Shown one piece after another: positions 8,483 to 14,261 of a stretch of 30,181 bases of DNA. The number at the start of each line of letters is the position of its first letter. The stretch's first letter is position 1. This DNA is from a virus: IMG/VR virus record IMGVR_UViG_3300022933_000015, positions 1-30,181 of that record; one strand, given 5' to 3'. Below the pieces are notes generated by a model. It had not been told where the DNA came from. It worked only from the letters and a program-made list of their open reading frames with translations, and searched no databases. A program made the translations under genes and the position numbers.

Positions 8483-8778
8483 ATTTTGCAGAATTATTTA
8501 AAAAGAACTTTATATTCATACCAGTAGTAGCATCTATAGTGGTTGGGGGTTTTACCTCTGTAAAATATGTATTAAATTTAACAACAACAATTAATCAATC
8601 AGAAGTACAAATTGTTAATCTTGAAAGAGATTTAAAGGTTGCCGAAGATAAAATTACAGAAATGAATACAAGACTATCATCAGCAGAAGCTACATGGCAG
8701 ATGGCAGAAAATTTATATAGAACTCTTGCCGATCAAGTCAGAGAACACTCTTACGATATTAAAGATTTAAACAGGTAA
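8479..8778 (+). CDS. N-terminal TM plus long coiled coil, lysis-type membrane protein
   Basis: The 99-residue protein has one N-terminal membrane segment at about residues 10-32. A continuous heptad-like helix (VQIVNLERDLKVAEDKITEMN...) then runs to the C-terminus. This N-in, C-out single-pass layout is that of an inner-membrane spanin or of holin-like accessory proteins. It lies in the lysis cluster upstream of an exported Cys-containing protein and a 3-TM holin. A spanin role is plausible but no lipoprotein partner with a classical lipobox is visible. Confidence 0.5.
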   Translation: MNFAELFKKNFIFIPVVASIVVGGFTSVKYVLNLTTTINQSEVQIVNLERDLKVAEDKITEMNTRLSSAEATWQMAENLYRTLADQVREHSYDIKDLNR

Positions 8779-8796
8779 TGTATGGAGATTTTCAGG

Positions 8797-9309
8797 ATGA
8801 ATTATTATTTTACAGGTATATTAATTGTCTTAATGTTATTACTTACATTGATAGAACCTGCATATCCTAGAAACGAATATCTTAATGAGTATGGTGTAAG
8901 ATGTGGAGAATTTGAAACTAGAATAGAAGCTGAAGATAGAAATGGTAAATACAATCATTACAATGACAATAATAATTATCGTAATGATGATGATAATTAT
9001 AGACTTAGCTTTACTTACAGAAAATATCTAGGAACAGACTGCAAGACCACTAAAGAAAATGTATCAATTAAACAACAATTAGAATTAATGAAAATGTGTG
9101 GTAGAGTTAATAGTAATCCTAGTTTAGCACACAATCCAAATTTTAAATTATTAGTTTCTAAATGTAGAGGTGTTAGTCCAACAAGTATTGATAATAGACC
9201 AGAAAATTCTGGTAGCTATTGGGATTCAATTAAAGACAATTACAAAAAAAAAAACCCAGACATAACACTTATGGGTGATAAAATTCTAATGCCAACTAAT
9301 GAAAAATAA
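8797..9309 (+). CDS. Exported four-cysteine protein, unknown function
   Basis: An in-frame ATG at 8782 exists, but the ATG at 8797 has GGAG (8784-8787) at good spacing and gives a clean signal peptide (MNYYFTGILIVLMLLLTLIEPAYP), so I use it. The mature part has four cysteines (41, 87, 106 and 128 counted from the upstream ATG), enough for two disulfides. It also has an Asn/Asp/Tyr-rich loop (about 55-75) and a Cys-x20-Cys helical segment. It probably works in the periplasm during late infection. No catalytic motif is seen and the family is not identified. Confidence 0.6.
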   Translation: MNYYFTGILIVLMLLLTLIEPAYPRNEYLNEYGVRCGEFETRIEAEDRNGKYNHYNDNNNYRNDDDNYRLSFTYRKYLGTDCKTTKENVSIKQQLELMKMCGRVNSNPSLAHNPNFKLLVSKCRGVSPTSIDNRPENSGSYWDSIKDNYKKKNPDITLMGDKILMPTNEK

Positions 9310-9490
9310 AAAAATTAATACATGGATATTACCATTATTGGGAACTATTTTACTAGGATTATCAAGTTATGTACTAATGACAATCGTTGAATTACAAGTA
9401 CATTTAGGTATGCTTAGTGAAGAAATCTTGTCTATTGATAAACAGATTGGAAGAATCTATAATCATATGGATAGGCTAACAAGTAAATAG
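9299..9490 (+). CDS. 63-residue single-pass membrane protein with coiled coil
   Basis: The start lies inside the previous gene's last codons. A membrane helix covers about residues 8-28 (WILPLLGTILLGLSSYVLMTIV), followed by a short amphipathic coiled coil to the end. The layout is the same as the 99-residue protein upstream. It belongs to the lysis-type cluster; spanin-like, holin-like or antiholin roles are all possible. Confidence 0.55.
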   Translation: MKNKKINTWILPLLGTILLGLSSYVLMTIVELQVHLGMLSEEILSIDKQIGRIYNHMDRLTSK

Positions 9491-9498
9491 GATTTATT

Positions 9499-9891
9499 AT
9501 GTGGTTAAATATAGCAGCTAAATTAGTTCCTGGAATGATTAAGACTGGTATGTCTATTGCAGCTAATAGAAGAAAAGCAAAAGAGTTAGAATCAATAGCT
9601 GAAATGAATCATGCACAAAAAATGGCAGATGGACAGATAGATTATCAAAAAGCTGTTATGGATAATAATAATCAAGGATGGAAAGATGAACTAGTTTTAG
9701 TAATTGTAGTTCTACCAATAGTTGTTTTAAGTTGGTCAGTATTTAGCGGAGATCCTCAAGCAAAAGAAAAATTAGATTTATTTTTTGAATATTTTAATAA
9801 TTTTCCTGAGTTCTACAAATGGTTAGTGCTAGGAATCTTTGGATCAATTTATGGTCTTAAACCAGGTATGGATTTATTTAAAAAGAAATAA
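9499..9891 (+). CDS. Holin, 3-TM (GTA_holin_3TM-like)
   Basis: The 130-residue protein has an amphipathic N-terminal region, the signature NQGWKDELVLVIVVLPIVVL entering a membrane helix (about residues 58-82), and FPEFYKWLVLGIFGSIYGLKPG forming a second helix before a Lys-rich tail. The pattern W-K-D-E, hydrophobic helix, then [PE]-x-[FW]-Y-K-hydrophobic-G-hydrophobic-G-[LM]-[KR] is that of the 3-TM holin family of gene transfer agents and marine phages. It would form the inner membrane lesion that lets the endolysin out. The M15 peptidase lies 0.6 kb downstream, which supports the role. Confidence 0.75.
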   Translation: MWLNIAAKLVPGMIKTGMSIAANRRKAKELESIAEMNHAQKMADGQIDYQKAVMDNNNQGWKDELVLVIVVLPIVVLSWSVFSGDPQAKEKLDLFFEYFNNFPEFYKWLVLGIFGSIYGLKPGMDLFKKK

Positions 9892-10106
9892 TGTCAGACA
9901 GTTTAGAAATAATAAACGAATATAAGGAACAGGTTAGAATATTAAAGCAAGAGGTAGCAGAGCTTCAAGATTCTTCCAAGTCCAAAGATAGTGCTAATAA
10001 AAGGTGCTTACAAAAACTTGAACATTTATCTAAAGATTTAGAGGATGCTAACAAAACTATTAAGGATTTAAAAGAAACAAATAAAATGATGTATGAACAC
10101 CCATAA
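9891..10106 (+). CDS. 71-residue coiled-coil protein
   Basis: The start overlaps the holin stop (TAATG) and the stop overlaps the next ATG in the same way. The product is almost entirely heptad-patterned helix (EQVRILKQEVAELQ, LEHLSKDLEDANKTIKDLKE), soluble, with one cysteine. It may oligomerise with neighbouring lysis proteins. No family is recognised. Confidence 0.6.
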   Translation: MSDSLEIINEYKEQVRILKQEVAELQDSSKSKDSANKRCLQKLEHLSKDLEDANKTIKDLKETNKMMYEHP

Positions 10107-10318
10107 TGAAATTTATGTTAATACTTACTCTATGCTCATCGCTATATAATTCTTGCATGACACCTATAAAAATTGATAAATTATATCAATCTCATTATAA
10201 TTGTGCATTAGATGGTTATAAAGTGGGTGGTGAAACTGTTAAGAACTTTGGTGAACAAAGAGTAAATGATGAGATGCTTTATGTAAGTTTTGTTTGTAAA
10301 AAAATTGAGCAAACTTAA
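10106..10318 (+). CDS. Small exported cysteine-containing protein
   Basis: A short N-terminal hydrophobic segment (MKFMLILTLCSSLYNS) precedes a mature region with paired cysteines (10 and 17; 33 and 64) and conserved-looking DKLYQSHYNCALDGY and VSFVCKK strands. The residue before either early Cys does not fit a strict lipobox, so lipidation is uncertain. I recall similar tiny proteins in many marine phages but no function. It is coupled to both neighbours by TAATG. Confidence 0.55.
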   Translation: MKFMLILTLCSSLYNSCMTPIKIDKLYQSHYNCALDGYKVGGETVKNFGEQRVNDEMLYVSFVCKKIEQT

Positions 10319-10509
10319 TGTGGTGTGTTATTTGGAAAAATGATAATAATATCTATAGTATGTTTACTAATGTTATCTTTGAATCTGAAAAAAAGGCTAC
10401 AGAATTTAAGATAGCTCAAAAGTCTATGCGTAAAAAACATGATTGCAGAGCAGTTAAATATGATTATAAATATTTTAAAGGAGTAAATGAAAATGAAATT
10501 AACGAATAA
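10318..10509 (+). CDS. 63-residue hypothetical protein
   Basis: The start overlaps the preceding stop by one base, and the gene ends 17 bases inside the start of the peptidase gene. The protein looks like a small alpha/beta domain: CVIWKNDNN, NVIFESEKKATEFKIAQ helix, CRAVKYDYKYF strand. No motif is recognised. An AAAGGAG in its last codons (10477-10483) serves the endolysin gene. Confidence 0.5.
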   Translation: MWCVIWKNDNNIYSMFTNVIFESEKKATEFKIAQKSMRKKHDCRAVKYDYKYFKGVNENEINE

Positions 10510-10927
10510 CTTTAGCTTAGAAGAATTAACTGTATCACAAACAGCATTAAGAAATAATATAGATAATACTCCAAGTAAAGAACATATAGAAAATTTAAAG
10601 TTGTTATGTGAGAACATTCTTCAACCGCTTAGAGAAGATTATAATTTACCTTTAGTAATAAGCTCAGGCTATAGATCAAAAAAATTAGCAGGATTAGTGG
10701 GTTCTAAAATTACCTCACAACATTGTTCTGGTTGTGCAGCAGATTTTACTATTCCAGGTGTTGATAATAAAAAAGTATTTAAACATATAATAGAGAACTT
10801 ACCAATGGATCAAGTAATCTTAGAATATTATACTGAAGAAAATGGTGGATGGATTCATGTTTCTTATGTTCCTAATGGTAGAGGACAAGCATTAACTAAA
10901 GATAAAGAAGGTTACAAGACATGGTAA
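10493..10927 (+). CDS. Peptidase M15-type endolysin (D-Ala-D-Ala carboxypeptidase fold)
   Basis: Of two close ATGs (10487 and 10493) the second has AAGGAG (10478-10483) at better spacing. The protein carries the M15A signature: LVISSGYRS, then SQHCSGCAADF with zinc ligands His77 and Asp84, and GWIHVSY with the third ligand His122 (numbered from 10493). An N-terminal NFSLEELTVSQTA region is typical of this family in phages. It would cleave peptidoglycan peptide crosslinks in the periplasm. It has no signal peptide, so it needs the upstream holin. Length (144 aa) is normal. Confidence 0.85.
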   Translation: MKLTNNFSLEELTVSQTALRNNIDNTPSKEHIENLKLLCENILQPLREDYNLPLVISSGYRSKKLAGLVGSKITSQHCSGCAADFTIPGVDNKKVFKHIIENLPMDQVILEYYTEENGGWIHVSYVPNGRGQALTKDKEGYKTW

Positions 10928-11055
10928 AAAAATTCTTGATTAAAAAAATAGTTAAGTTAAGAATGTTGTATGCCGATTTAAGAGGTCATCATGGTAAAAG
11001 ATGGGACTATGAACCTTCTGATTGGTATATGGGTAAACACAAAAGGAAAAAATGA
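10921..11055 (+). CDS. 44-residue basic peptide
   Basis: The ATG overlaps the endolysin stop region (ATGGTAA), and the stop overlaps the next ATG (ATGA). The product is strongly basic with Trp/Tyr/His residues (RGHHGKRWDYEPSDWYMGKHKRKK). It probably binds nucleic acid or is a small virion component. No family is recognised; evidence is the tight overlap on both sides. Confidence 0.5.
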   Translation: MVKKFLIKKIVKLRMLYADLRGHHGKRWDYEPSDWYMGKHKRKK

Positions 11056-11153
11056 AAAAAAAGAAAAAAGCACCCAAAGGTTATCACTATATGCCTAATG
11101 GAAAGCTAATGAAAAATAGTGCTATGAAAAAAAAGAAAATGAAAAGGTACTAA
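11052..11153 (+). CDS. 33-residue Lys-rich peptide
   Basis: This tiny ORF starts inside the previous stop. It encodes Lys runs at both ends around a core GYHYMPNGKLMKNSAM. Peptides with a K-rich, GYH-MP(N/D)G-MK-(N/D)-S core recur in marine phages as far as I recall. Charge suggests DNA or RNA binding or a packaged peptide. Function unknown. Confidence 0.5.
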   Translation: MKKKKKAPKGYHYMPNGKLMKNSAMKKKKMKRY

Positions 11154-11177
11154 TTAAAAAATTGATGTTTAAGGTGT

Positions 11178-11192
11178 AGTTGCTAGTCAACT
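11178..11192 (+). other. Short hairpin in the leader of the zinc-finger gene
   Basis: AGTTG-ctagt-CAACT forms a five-base stem within a 68-bp non-coding gap. It is followed by a G-rich stretch (gggtatgatggtgggg) before the ATG at 11222. It has no U-tract, so it is not a typical terminator; it could influence expression of the next gene. Confidence 0.3.
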
Positions 11193-11221
11193 GGGTATGA
11201 TGGTGGGGTAACAAAATTTGT

Positions 11222-11410
11222 ATGTCTAAAAAAACTTGGGTAAGAAAAGAAAAAATAGCTGACGTTGGAAAGTGTAGATACTGTAAATCAGATATGATTA
11301 GTACAGATTCTTTTGTAGCTTTTGCTAATCACACTAAAGCTCATTATTTATGTATGAAGAAAGCAGACGAAGATAAGACTTTTGAAAATGAGTCTAAGTT
11401 TGATTGGTAG
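11222..11410 (+). CDS. Small zinc-finger protein
   Basis: The 62-residue protein has Cys18-x2-Cys21 and, twenty residues on, His41-x2-Cys44, with a further His37, so it can bind one zinc. The pattern GKCRYCKSDMISTDSFVAF...H..AHYLC suggests a short treble-clef or ribbon. It is the last plus-strand gene before the convergent junction. The ribosome site is unclear (GTGGGG lies about 15 bases away). Exact function unknown. Confidence 0.6.
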   Translation: MSKKTWVRKEKIADVGKCRYCKSDMISTDSFVAFANHTKAHYLCMKKADEDKTFENESKFDW

Positions 11411-11425
11411 GGGAGTTTCCTCCCC
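11410..11425. terminator. Hairpin at the convergence of late and early arms
   Basis: GGGGAG (11410-11415), loop TTTC, CTCCCC (11420-11425) forms a perfect six-base GC-rich stem that begins on the last base of the zinc-finger gene stop. The leftward operon ends 12 bases further at 11437. Position between converging transcription units fits a terminator. The following AAATTTAATT is a weak U-tract, so intrinsic termination may be inefficient. Confidence 0.55.
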
Positions 11426-11436
11426 CACAAATTTAA

Positions 11437-11673
11437 TTAAAGATACTTTCTATCTCTAATAAACTTTTTTATCTCAGCTAATGATTTAAAATTATTACCA
11501 CAAGAAAAGTAACCTTCAATTATTCTATTACTTAAACCAGGTTCTCTTTTAGACAAACTCCACTCAGCAAGTCTTGGGTAAGTTTTACTATATCTGGCTA
11601 TAAATTTTTCATTACCAAATATAATTGTATATTCATCTTGATTCTTAGATTTAAATGTTAATTTAGTTTTCAT
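11437..11673 (-). CDS. 78-residue hypothetical protein, last gene of the leftward arm
   Basis: The ATG is preceded on the minus strand by AAAGGAAAAA. The protein is basic and mixed alpha/beta, with MKTKLTFKSKNQDEYTIIFG strands, a KFIARYSKTYPRLAEW segment and a C-terminal helix SLAEIKKFIRDRKYL. It has a single cysteine and no metal motif or TM. No family is recognised. It is the distal gene of a two-gene unit with the 57-residue gene at 11723. Confidence 0.55.
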   Translation of the reverse strand: MKTKLTFKSKNQDEYTIIFGNEKFIARYSKTYPRLAEWSLSKREPGLSNRIIEGYFSCGNNFKSLAEIKKFIRDRKYL

Positions 11674-11691
11674 TTTTTCCTTTCTTTTTTT

Positions 11692-11715
11692 AAGGGAGGG
11701 TGCTAACCTCCCCTT
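11692..11715. terminator. GC-rich hairpin between two small leftward genes
   Basis: GGGAGG (11694-11699) pairs with CCTCCC (11707-11712) across a loop of seven bases. It lies just downstream of the 57-residue gene and just upstream of the 78-residue gene on the minus strand. The T-rich run (TTGTTTTATTT) follows on the plus strand, not the minus, so on the leftward transcript it may act as a processing or attenuating hairpin rather than a full terminator. Confidence 0.4.
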
Positions 11716-11722
11716 GTTTTAT

Positions 11723-11896
11723 TTATTCTTGGTCTTGATATTGCTCTTTAAGACCACTTACTTCACACCTTTCAGCTTCAAAAGTTTTAACATTTTCGTA
11801 TCTGTCGCCATTCCACTTTTGAACAATGAAGTAAAATTGCTTGTCTTGTTTATCGTAATTTCCAACAAGTCGTCTGTCTAATTTACTGTTTTTCAT
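11723..11896 (-). CDS. 57-residue hypothetical protein
   Basis: The start ATG (11896) has an excellent GGAGG (11901-11905) upstream on the minus strand. The product reads MKNSKLDRRLVGNYDK...QFYFIVQKWNGDRYENVKTFEAERCEVSGLKEQYQ. This is a compact beta-hairpin plus helix protein with one cysteine. It has its own predicted extended -10 promoter at 11934-11942. Function unknown. Confidence 0.6.
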   Translation of the reverse strand: MKNSKLDRRLVGNYDKQDKQFYFIVQKWNGDRYENVKTFEAERCEVSGLKEQYQDQE

Positions 11897-11909
11897 TTGA
11901 CCTCCTTTC

Positions 11910-11929
11910 TATGAAATAATTTTTTCATA
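11910..11929 (-). promoter_or_regulatory. Perfect 7-bp hairpin in the 5' leader of the 57-residue gene
   Basis: TATGAAA (11910-11916) and TTTCATA (11923-11929) are perfect inverted repeats around a six-base loop. They lie between the predicted -10 box and the GGAGG ribosome site, at or near the 5' end of the transcript. A 5'-terminal stem could stabilise the short mRNA or affect translation. This is inference. Confidence 0.4.
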
Positions 11930-11933
11930 ACCC

Positions 11934-11942
11934 ATTATATCA
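11934..11942 (-). promoter_or_regulatory. Extended -10 promoter for the 57/78-residue gene pair
   Basis: On the minus strand the sequence reads TGATATAAT, a perfect TATAAT with the TGn extension that can replace a -35 box; no good -35 hexamer is present. It sits 38 bases upstream of the 57-residue start. This gives the last two early genes a promoter independent of the long leftward operon, read by host sigma-70-type polymerase. Confidence 0.5.
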
Positions 11943-12062
11943 TATTGAGTTTTACAAAATTTTTAGAAAAAAAACTTTTATTGAATAGTAAACGATTGGA
12001 GTTTTAGGGTAGTTTATTTTAGGTGCGACACTATGAATACTTTTTGGGTTTTTAGGTATTTT

Positions 12063-12701
12063 TTAATATCCCCAAAATTTCTTAGCATTATTTAAATAAT
12101 CTTCGTTAGCATCATTATTCCAAAACATATGTGTAAAGTCTGGTTGGATATAATCTTTAAGAATATTTGGATCATTACTGATCTTCATTAGGTTCTGTCT
12201 TACTTTAGCTCTTTGTATTATTCTAGGTATTCTTTTCTTAATATTTTCTGGTTTAAGTTCATCACAATTATCTGCATGATAAACTCTAAACTCTTTCTCA
12301 TTGACATAACAAAGATAAACAGGAACTTCAAATACCGACCAATAAAAATCAACTTGTAATAAATTATAAGGTGAAGGCTTATCAGGTAACTTACCAGGAA
12401 ACCAAGACCTAGTACCATCTTTCTTGACCATTCCCCTTCTTGGCATTTTACATTTATCTTCAATGATAACTTTATCACCTTTTAAATCTATGTAACCATG
12501 AACAGGAATATTAATTCCATCAAACCATTTAAAGGCTTCTATCTCTGGCTTACAAGATTCCCAACCTGGTATTGTTTGATGAGCCTTATGACAATTAGCA
12601 ATCATTAAAGGTACTATACTTTTATAATGACTTAACTTTTCTTGGTCATCAGGTGTAAGTGCAACTAGCTTATCTAATTTTTCTTGTACAGAAACAAACA
12701 T
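12063..12701 (-). CDS. PD-(D/E)XK exonuclease, catalytic part (RecB/Cas4-like)
   Basis: The 212-residue protein contains the nuclease core: helix with Glu53 (KPEIEAFKWF), VPVHGYIDLKGDKVIIEDKCK giving Asp72 and Glu81-x-Lys83, and YNLLQVDFYW with the downstream Gln116-x3-Tyr120. This fits the family of phage exonucleases that resect DNA ends for annealing-protein recombination. Such enzymes normally begin with a LSPSQL-type helical segment of about 80 residues, which is missing here. A protein matching that segment is encoded separately at 15454-15705. The start overlaps the repressor stop (TAATG), so this half is co-expressed with the XRE regulator. Confidence 0.7.
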   Translation of the reverse strand: MFVSVQEKLDKLVALTPDDQEKLSHYKSIVPLMIANCHKAHQTIPGWESCKPEIEAFKWFDGINIPVHGYIDLKGDKVIIEDKCKMPRRGMVKKDGTRSWFPGKLPDKPSPYNLLQVDFYWSVFEVPVYLCYVNEKEFRVYHADNCDELKPENIKKRIPRIIQRAKVRQNLMKISNDPNILKDYIQPDFTHMFWNNDANEDYLNNAKKFWGY

Positions 12702-13075
12702 TATTTAGCACCTAATGTTTTTTGATGTTCTTGATAAAATTTATCTCTTTCTTTTTCGTAAGCAATATTAAATTCTTCTGCAACTACATCTAGTTCTTTG
12801 TAGTCATCTAAGAAATAACTCATTGGTTTTTTTAAGAACTTACTTATCTTTACCAAATTAATTAATGGTATTCGGTTCTCACCTTTTTCGTATTTACCTA
12901 TTTGTTGATATGTATTTTTTAGAGCTTTAGCAACTTTAGTTAATGGAACAATAGTTTCCTTACCAGTAAACTCATTAACCTTAGTTCTTCTTGCTTGTCT
13001 TAATTTTTTACCTAAATCAATATAGAATTGATTATCTTCCTCAAAGTTCTTCTTAGCTTTATGTGATAGTTTCAT
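12701..13075 (-). CDS. XRE-family (Cro/CI-like) transcriptional regulator
   Basis: The 124-residue protein has a helix-turn-helix of the lambda-repressor type: DLGKKLRQARR, LTKVAKALKNTYQQIGKYEKGENRIPLINLVKISKFLKKPMSYFLDD at about residues 20-92. A short charged C-terminal helix follows, with no peptidase domain. The ribosome site is AAAGGAAGG. It has its own promoter (13098-13126) with a nearby palindrome, which suggests autoregulation. It is co-transcribed and coupled with the exonuclease catalytic half. It could act as a timing regulator rather than a lysogeny repressor, since no integrase is present. Confidence 0.8.
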   Translation of the reverse strand: MKLSHKAKKNFEEDNQFYIDLGKKLRQARRTKVNEFTGKETIVPLTKVAKALKNTYQQIGKYEKGENRIPLINLVKISKFLKKPMSYFLDDYKELDVVAEEFNIAYEKERDKFYQEHQKTLGAK

Positions 13076-13097
13076 TGTGTTCCTTCCTTTAATTTAG

Positions 13098-13126
13098 AGT
13101 ATAGAATCCCTTAAGTGCTTATGCAA
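13098..13126 (-). promoter_or_regulatory. Promoter of the XRE regulator / exonuclease pair
   Basis: On the minus strand TTGCAT (13121-13126) and TATACT (13098-13103) are separated by exactly 17 bases; the -10 matches the consensus at five of six positions. An imperfect dyad (AAGT-gc-TTAT-gc-AACTT, about 13112-13129) covers the -35 region and is a candidate operator. The start codon lies 22 bases downstream of the -10 box. Confidence 0.5.
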
Positions 13127-13133
13127 CTTTTTA

Positions 13134-13155
13134 TATATACTTAATTAAGTATATA
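13134..13155. promoter_or_regulatory. Perfect 22-bp palindrome upstream of the XRE gene
   Basis: TATATACTTAA (13134-13144) is followed directly by its reverse complement TTAAGTATATA (13145-13155). The palindrome begins 7 bases upstream of the -35 box of the XRE promoter and includes the stop codon of the upstream gene. Size and symmetry fit an operator for a dimeric HTH protein; as RNA it could also form a hairpin between the two genes. Confidence 0.5.
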
Positions 13156-13330
13156 AAAATCTAGCATCTTTGTTCTCTGCTTCAACAATTCTTCGGAATA
13201 ATTGATTGTATTCCTTGAATGCTTTTAGAGTATGTACACATTGCCTTCCCTTATCTTTAGCAGCATAAACTTTTTTATGTGCCTTATCTAGCTTATTGTA
13301 CAATCTAGTATTGCTATTTTTTAAGCTCAT
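13145..13330 (-). CDS. 61-residue basic helical protein
   Basis: The frame is open from 13405, but the ATG at 13330 has GAGGAG (13335-13340) four bases upstream and starts within the last codons of the upstream gene, so I choose it. The product is basic and helical (NTRLYNKLDKAHKKVYAAKDKGRQ, LKAFKEYNQLFRRIVEAENKDARFL). It may bind nucleic acid. No family is recognised. Its stop lies in the 22-bp palindrome. Confidence 0.5.
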   Translation of the reverse strand: MSLKNSNTRLYNKLDKAHKKVYAAKDKGRQCVHTLKAFKEYNQLFRRIVEAENKDARFLYT

Positions 13331-13520
13331 CATTCTCCTCACCAATAATTTTAATATTTGCACTAATAAGTTTGTTATCGGTGATATTTGCTTTTGCAAA
13401 CTCACTAGGCATTTTCTGACTATGTGCTTTTTGTGCAGCTTCTTCTACACTAGCACCATCAAAAATTTCTTCAAAATCTACTGCTAATTCTAAACTTGAT
13501 CTTTTTAAAACTTTAACCAT
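13314..13520 (-). CDS. 68-residue hypothetical protein
   Basis: This small acidic/helical protein (MVKVLKRSSLELAVDFEEIF, GASVEEAAQKAHSQKMPSEF, ending EENDELKK) overlaps the LexA-like gene by eight bases upstream and the next gene by 17 downstream. No motif is recognised. The dense overlaps and lack of alternative coding in the region support it. Confidence 0.5.
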   Translation of the reverse strand: MVKVLKRSSLELAVDFEEIFDGASVEEAAQKAHSQKMPSEFAKANITDNKLISANIKIIGEENDELKK

Positions 13521-13746
13521 TTAAAACTATATTTCTGCTATAACCTGAGTATTCTCTTTTAATTTCGTTCCTCTGTTCTAGCTTTTCAATTAGCGAACTG
13601 ATTGAATTTTTACTTTTGTAACCCATTTCATTAGCCATTTCTAAAAATGTTGGCATATATCCATGTTTTGTACTATAATTTTTAAGATATTGCAATAGTC
13701 TGAGCATTTTAGGAGTCATCGGTCTTTTACCTCTTTTCTTGTTCAT
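13513..13746 (-). CDS. LexA-like winged-helix DNA-binding protein
   Basis: The 77-residue protein is essentially the LexA N-terminal domain alone: MTPKMLRLLQYLKNYSTKHGYMPTFLEMANEMGYKSKNSISSLIEKLEQRNEIKR aligns by eye with the LexA pattern (RLL..I..Y....G..PT..EMA...G.KS...I...I..LE..G.I.R). The autocleavage Ser-Lys domain is absent. AAGGAGG precedes the start. It could compete for host SOS operators or regulate phage promoters. Two HTH genes so close together suggest a small regulatory circuit. Confidence 0.75.
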   Translation of the reverse strand: MNKKRGKRPMTPKMLRLLQYLKNYSTKHGYMPTFLEMANEMGYKSKNSISSLIEKLEQRNEIKREYSGYSRNIVLNG

Positions 13747-14026
13747 TTATTACTAACCTCCTTAATAATTCTGCGTAGCCATTGATGTCATCAAAGCTAT
13801 CTTTTTTATAATTTTCTGATTGCATAACTCTCCAAAGTTTTAAAAAAATCATAAAGATACCAAACAATTTTAAAGGTACTTTGACCTCACAATTATTATA
13901 AACTGATAAATATTTTTCTAAAATTCCTGACATAACATAAGAGGTATGGTCAAACTCTCCATAGTCATCTTGCTTTTGTTTTAATAATCTTTCTATCTCA
14001 CTTATAAACTTTACATTATCTGACAT
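13727..14026 (-). CDS. Nucleotide pyrophosphohydrolase-like protein (DUF6378-type)
   Basis: The 99-residue all-helical protein shows IERLLKQKQDDYGEFDHTSYVM near the start and FLKLWRVMQSENYKKDSFDDINGYAELLRRL near the end. The pattern R/K-x-x-x-YG-[DE]-F ... K-x-x-R ... D-x-x-x-D-[IL]-x-GYA is typical of a MazG-related phage family (I recall DUF6378). Conserved acidic residues could bind magnesium and an NTP. A role in nucleotide pool sanitation is inference. AAAGGAAATT provides the ribosome site. Confidence 0.6.
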   Translation of the reverse strand: MSDNVKFISEIERLLKQKQDDYGEFDHTSYVMSGILEKYLSVYNNCEVKVPLKLFGIFMIFLKLWRVMQSENYKKDSFDDINGYAELLRRLVINEQEKR

Positions 14027-14261
14027 AATTTCCTTTTTCGTCTTTGCAGTAATGAGCCATTACATTTTGATTTTTATATTTAGTTAGCACCCAAACCTCT
14101 CCGTTACCTTCTTTGTAATTTGAGTTCTCAACATACTTGACATTTTTTTCATACATTTCATCACAAGTGATAGGTAATAAAGAATATGCAAAAGGTATCT
14201 TCTCATATTTTAAATTACCATCACCTGTGTATATAACTAAAATTAAAAAAACTACTTTCAA
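14016..14261 (-). CDS. Small exported protein, unknown function
   Basis: The start is TTG immediately after the SSB-like gene stop (TAGTTG), with no strong ribosome site, so coupled reinitiation is likely. A very short hydrophobic N-terminus (MKVVFLILVIY) precedes a polar domain with two cysteines (33 and 72) and a GNGEVWVLTKY strand. It looks like a minimal exported or membrane-anchored protein. No family is recognised. Confidence 0.5.
   Translation of the reverse strand: MKVVFLILVIYTGDGNLKYEKIPFAYSLLPITCDEMYEKNVKYVENSNYKEGNGEVWVLTKYKNQNVMAHYCKDEKGNYVR

Noticed and set aside
10315-10617. Minus-strand ORF of 100 codons
   Set aside because: Antisense to two late genes including the endolysin; Phe/Ile/Asn-rich shadow.
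11153-11221. Possible tRNA or tRNA-like remnant in the G-rich gap
   Set aside because: Only a 5-bp stem is present; no TψC or anticodon arm can be built.
12218-12478. Minus-strand ORF of 86 codons in another frame of the exonuclease gene
   Set aside because: The catalytic exonuclease frame is clear; this one is hydrophobic noise.
13296-13487. Plus-strand ORF of 63 codons
   Set aside because: Antisense to the early small genes, Phe/Cys/Leu-rich, no ribosome site.
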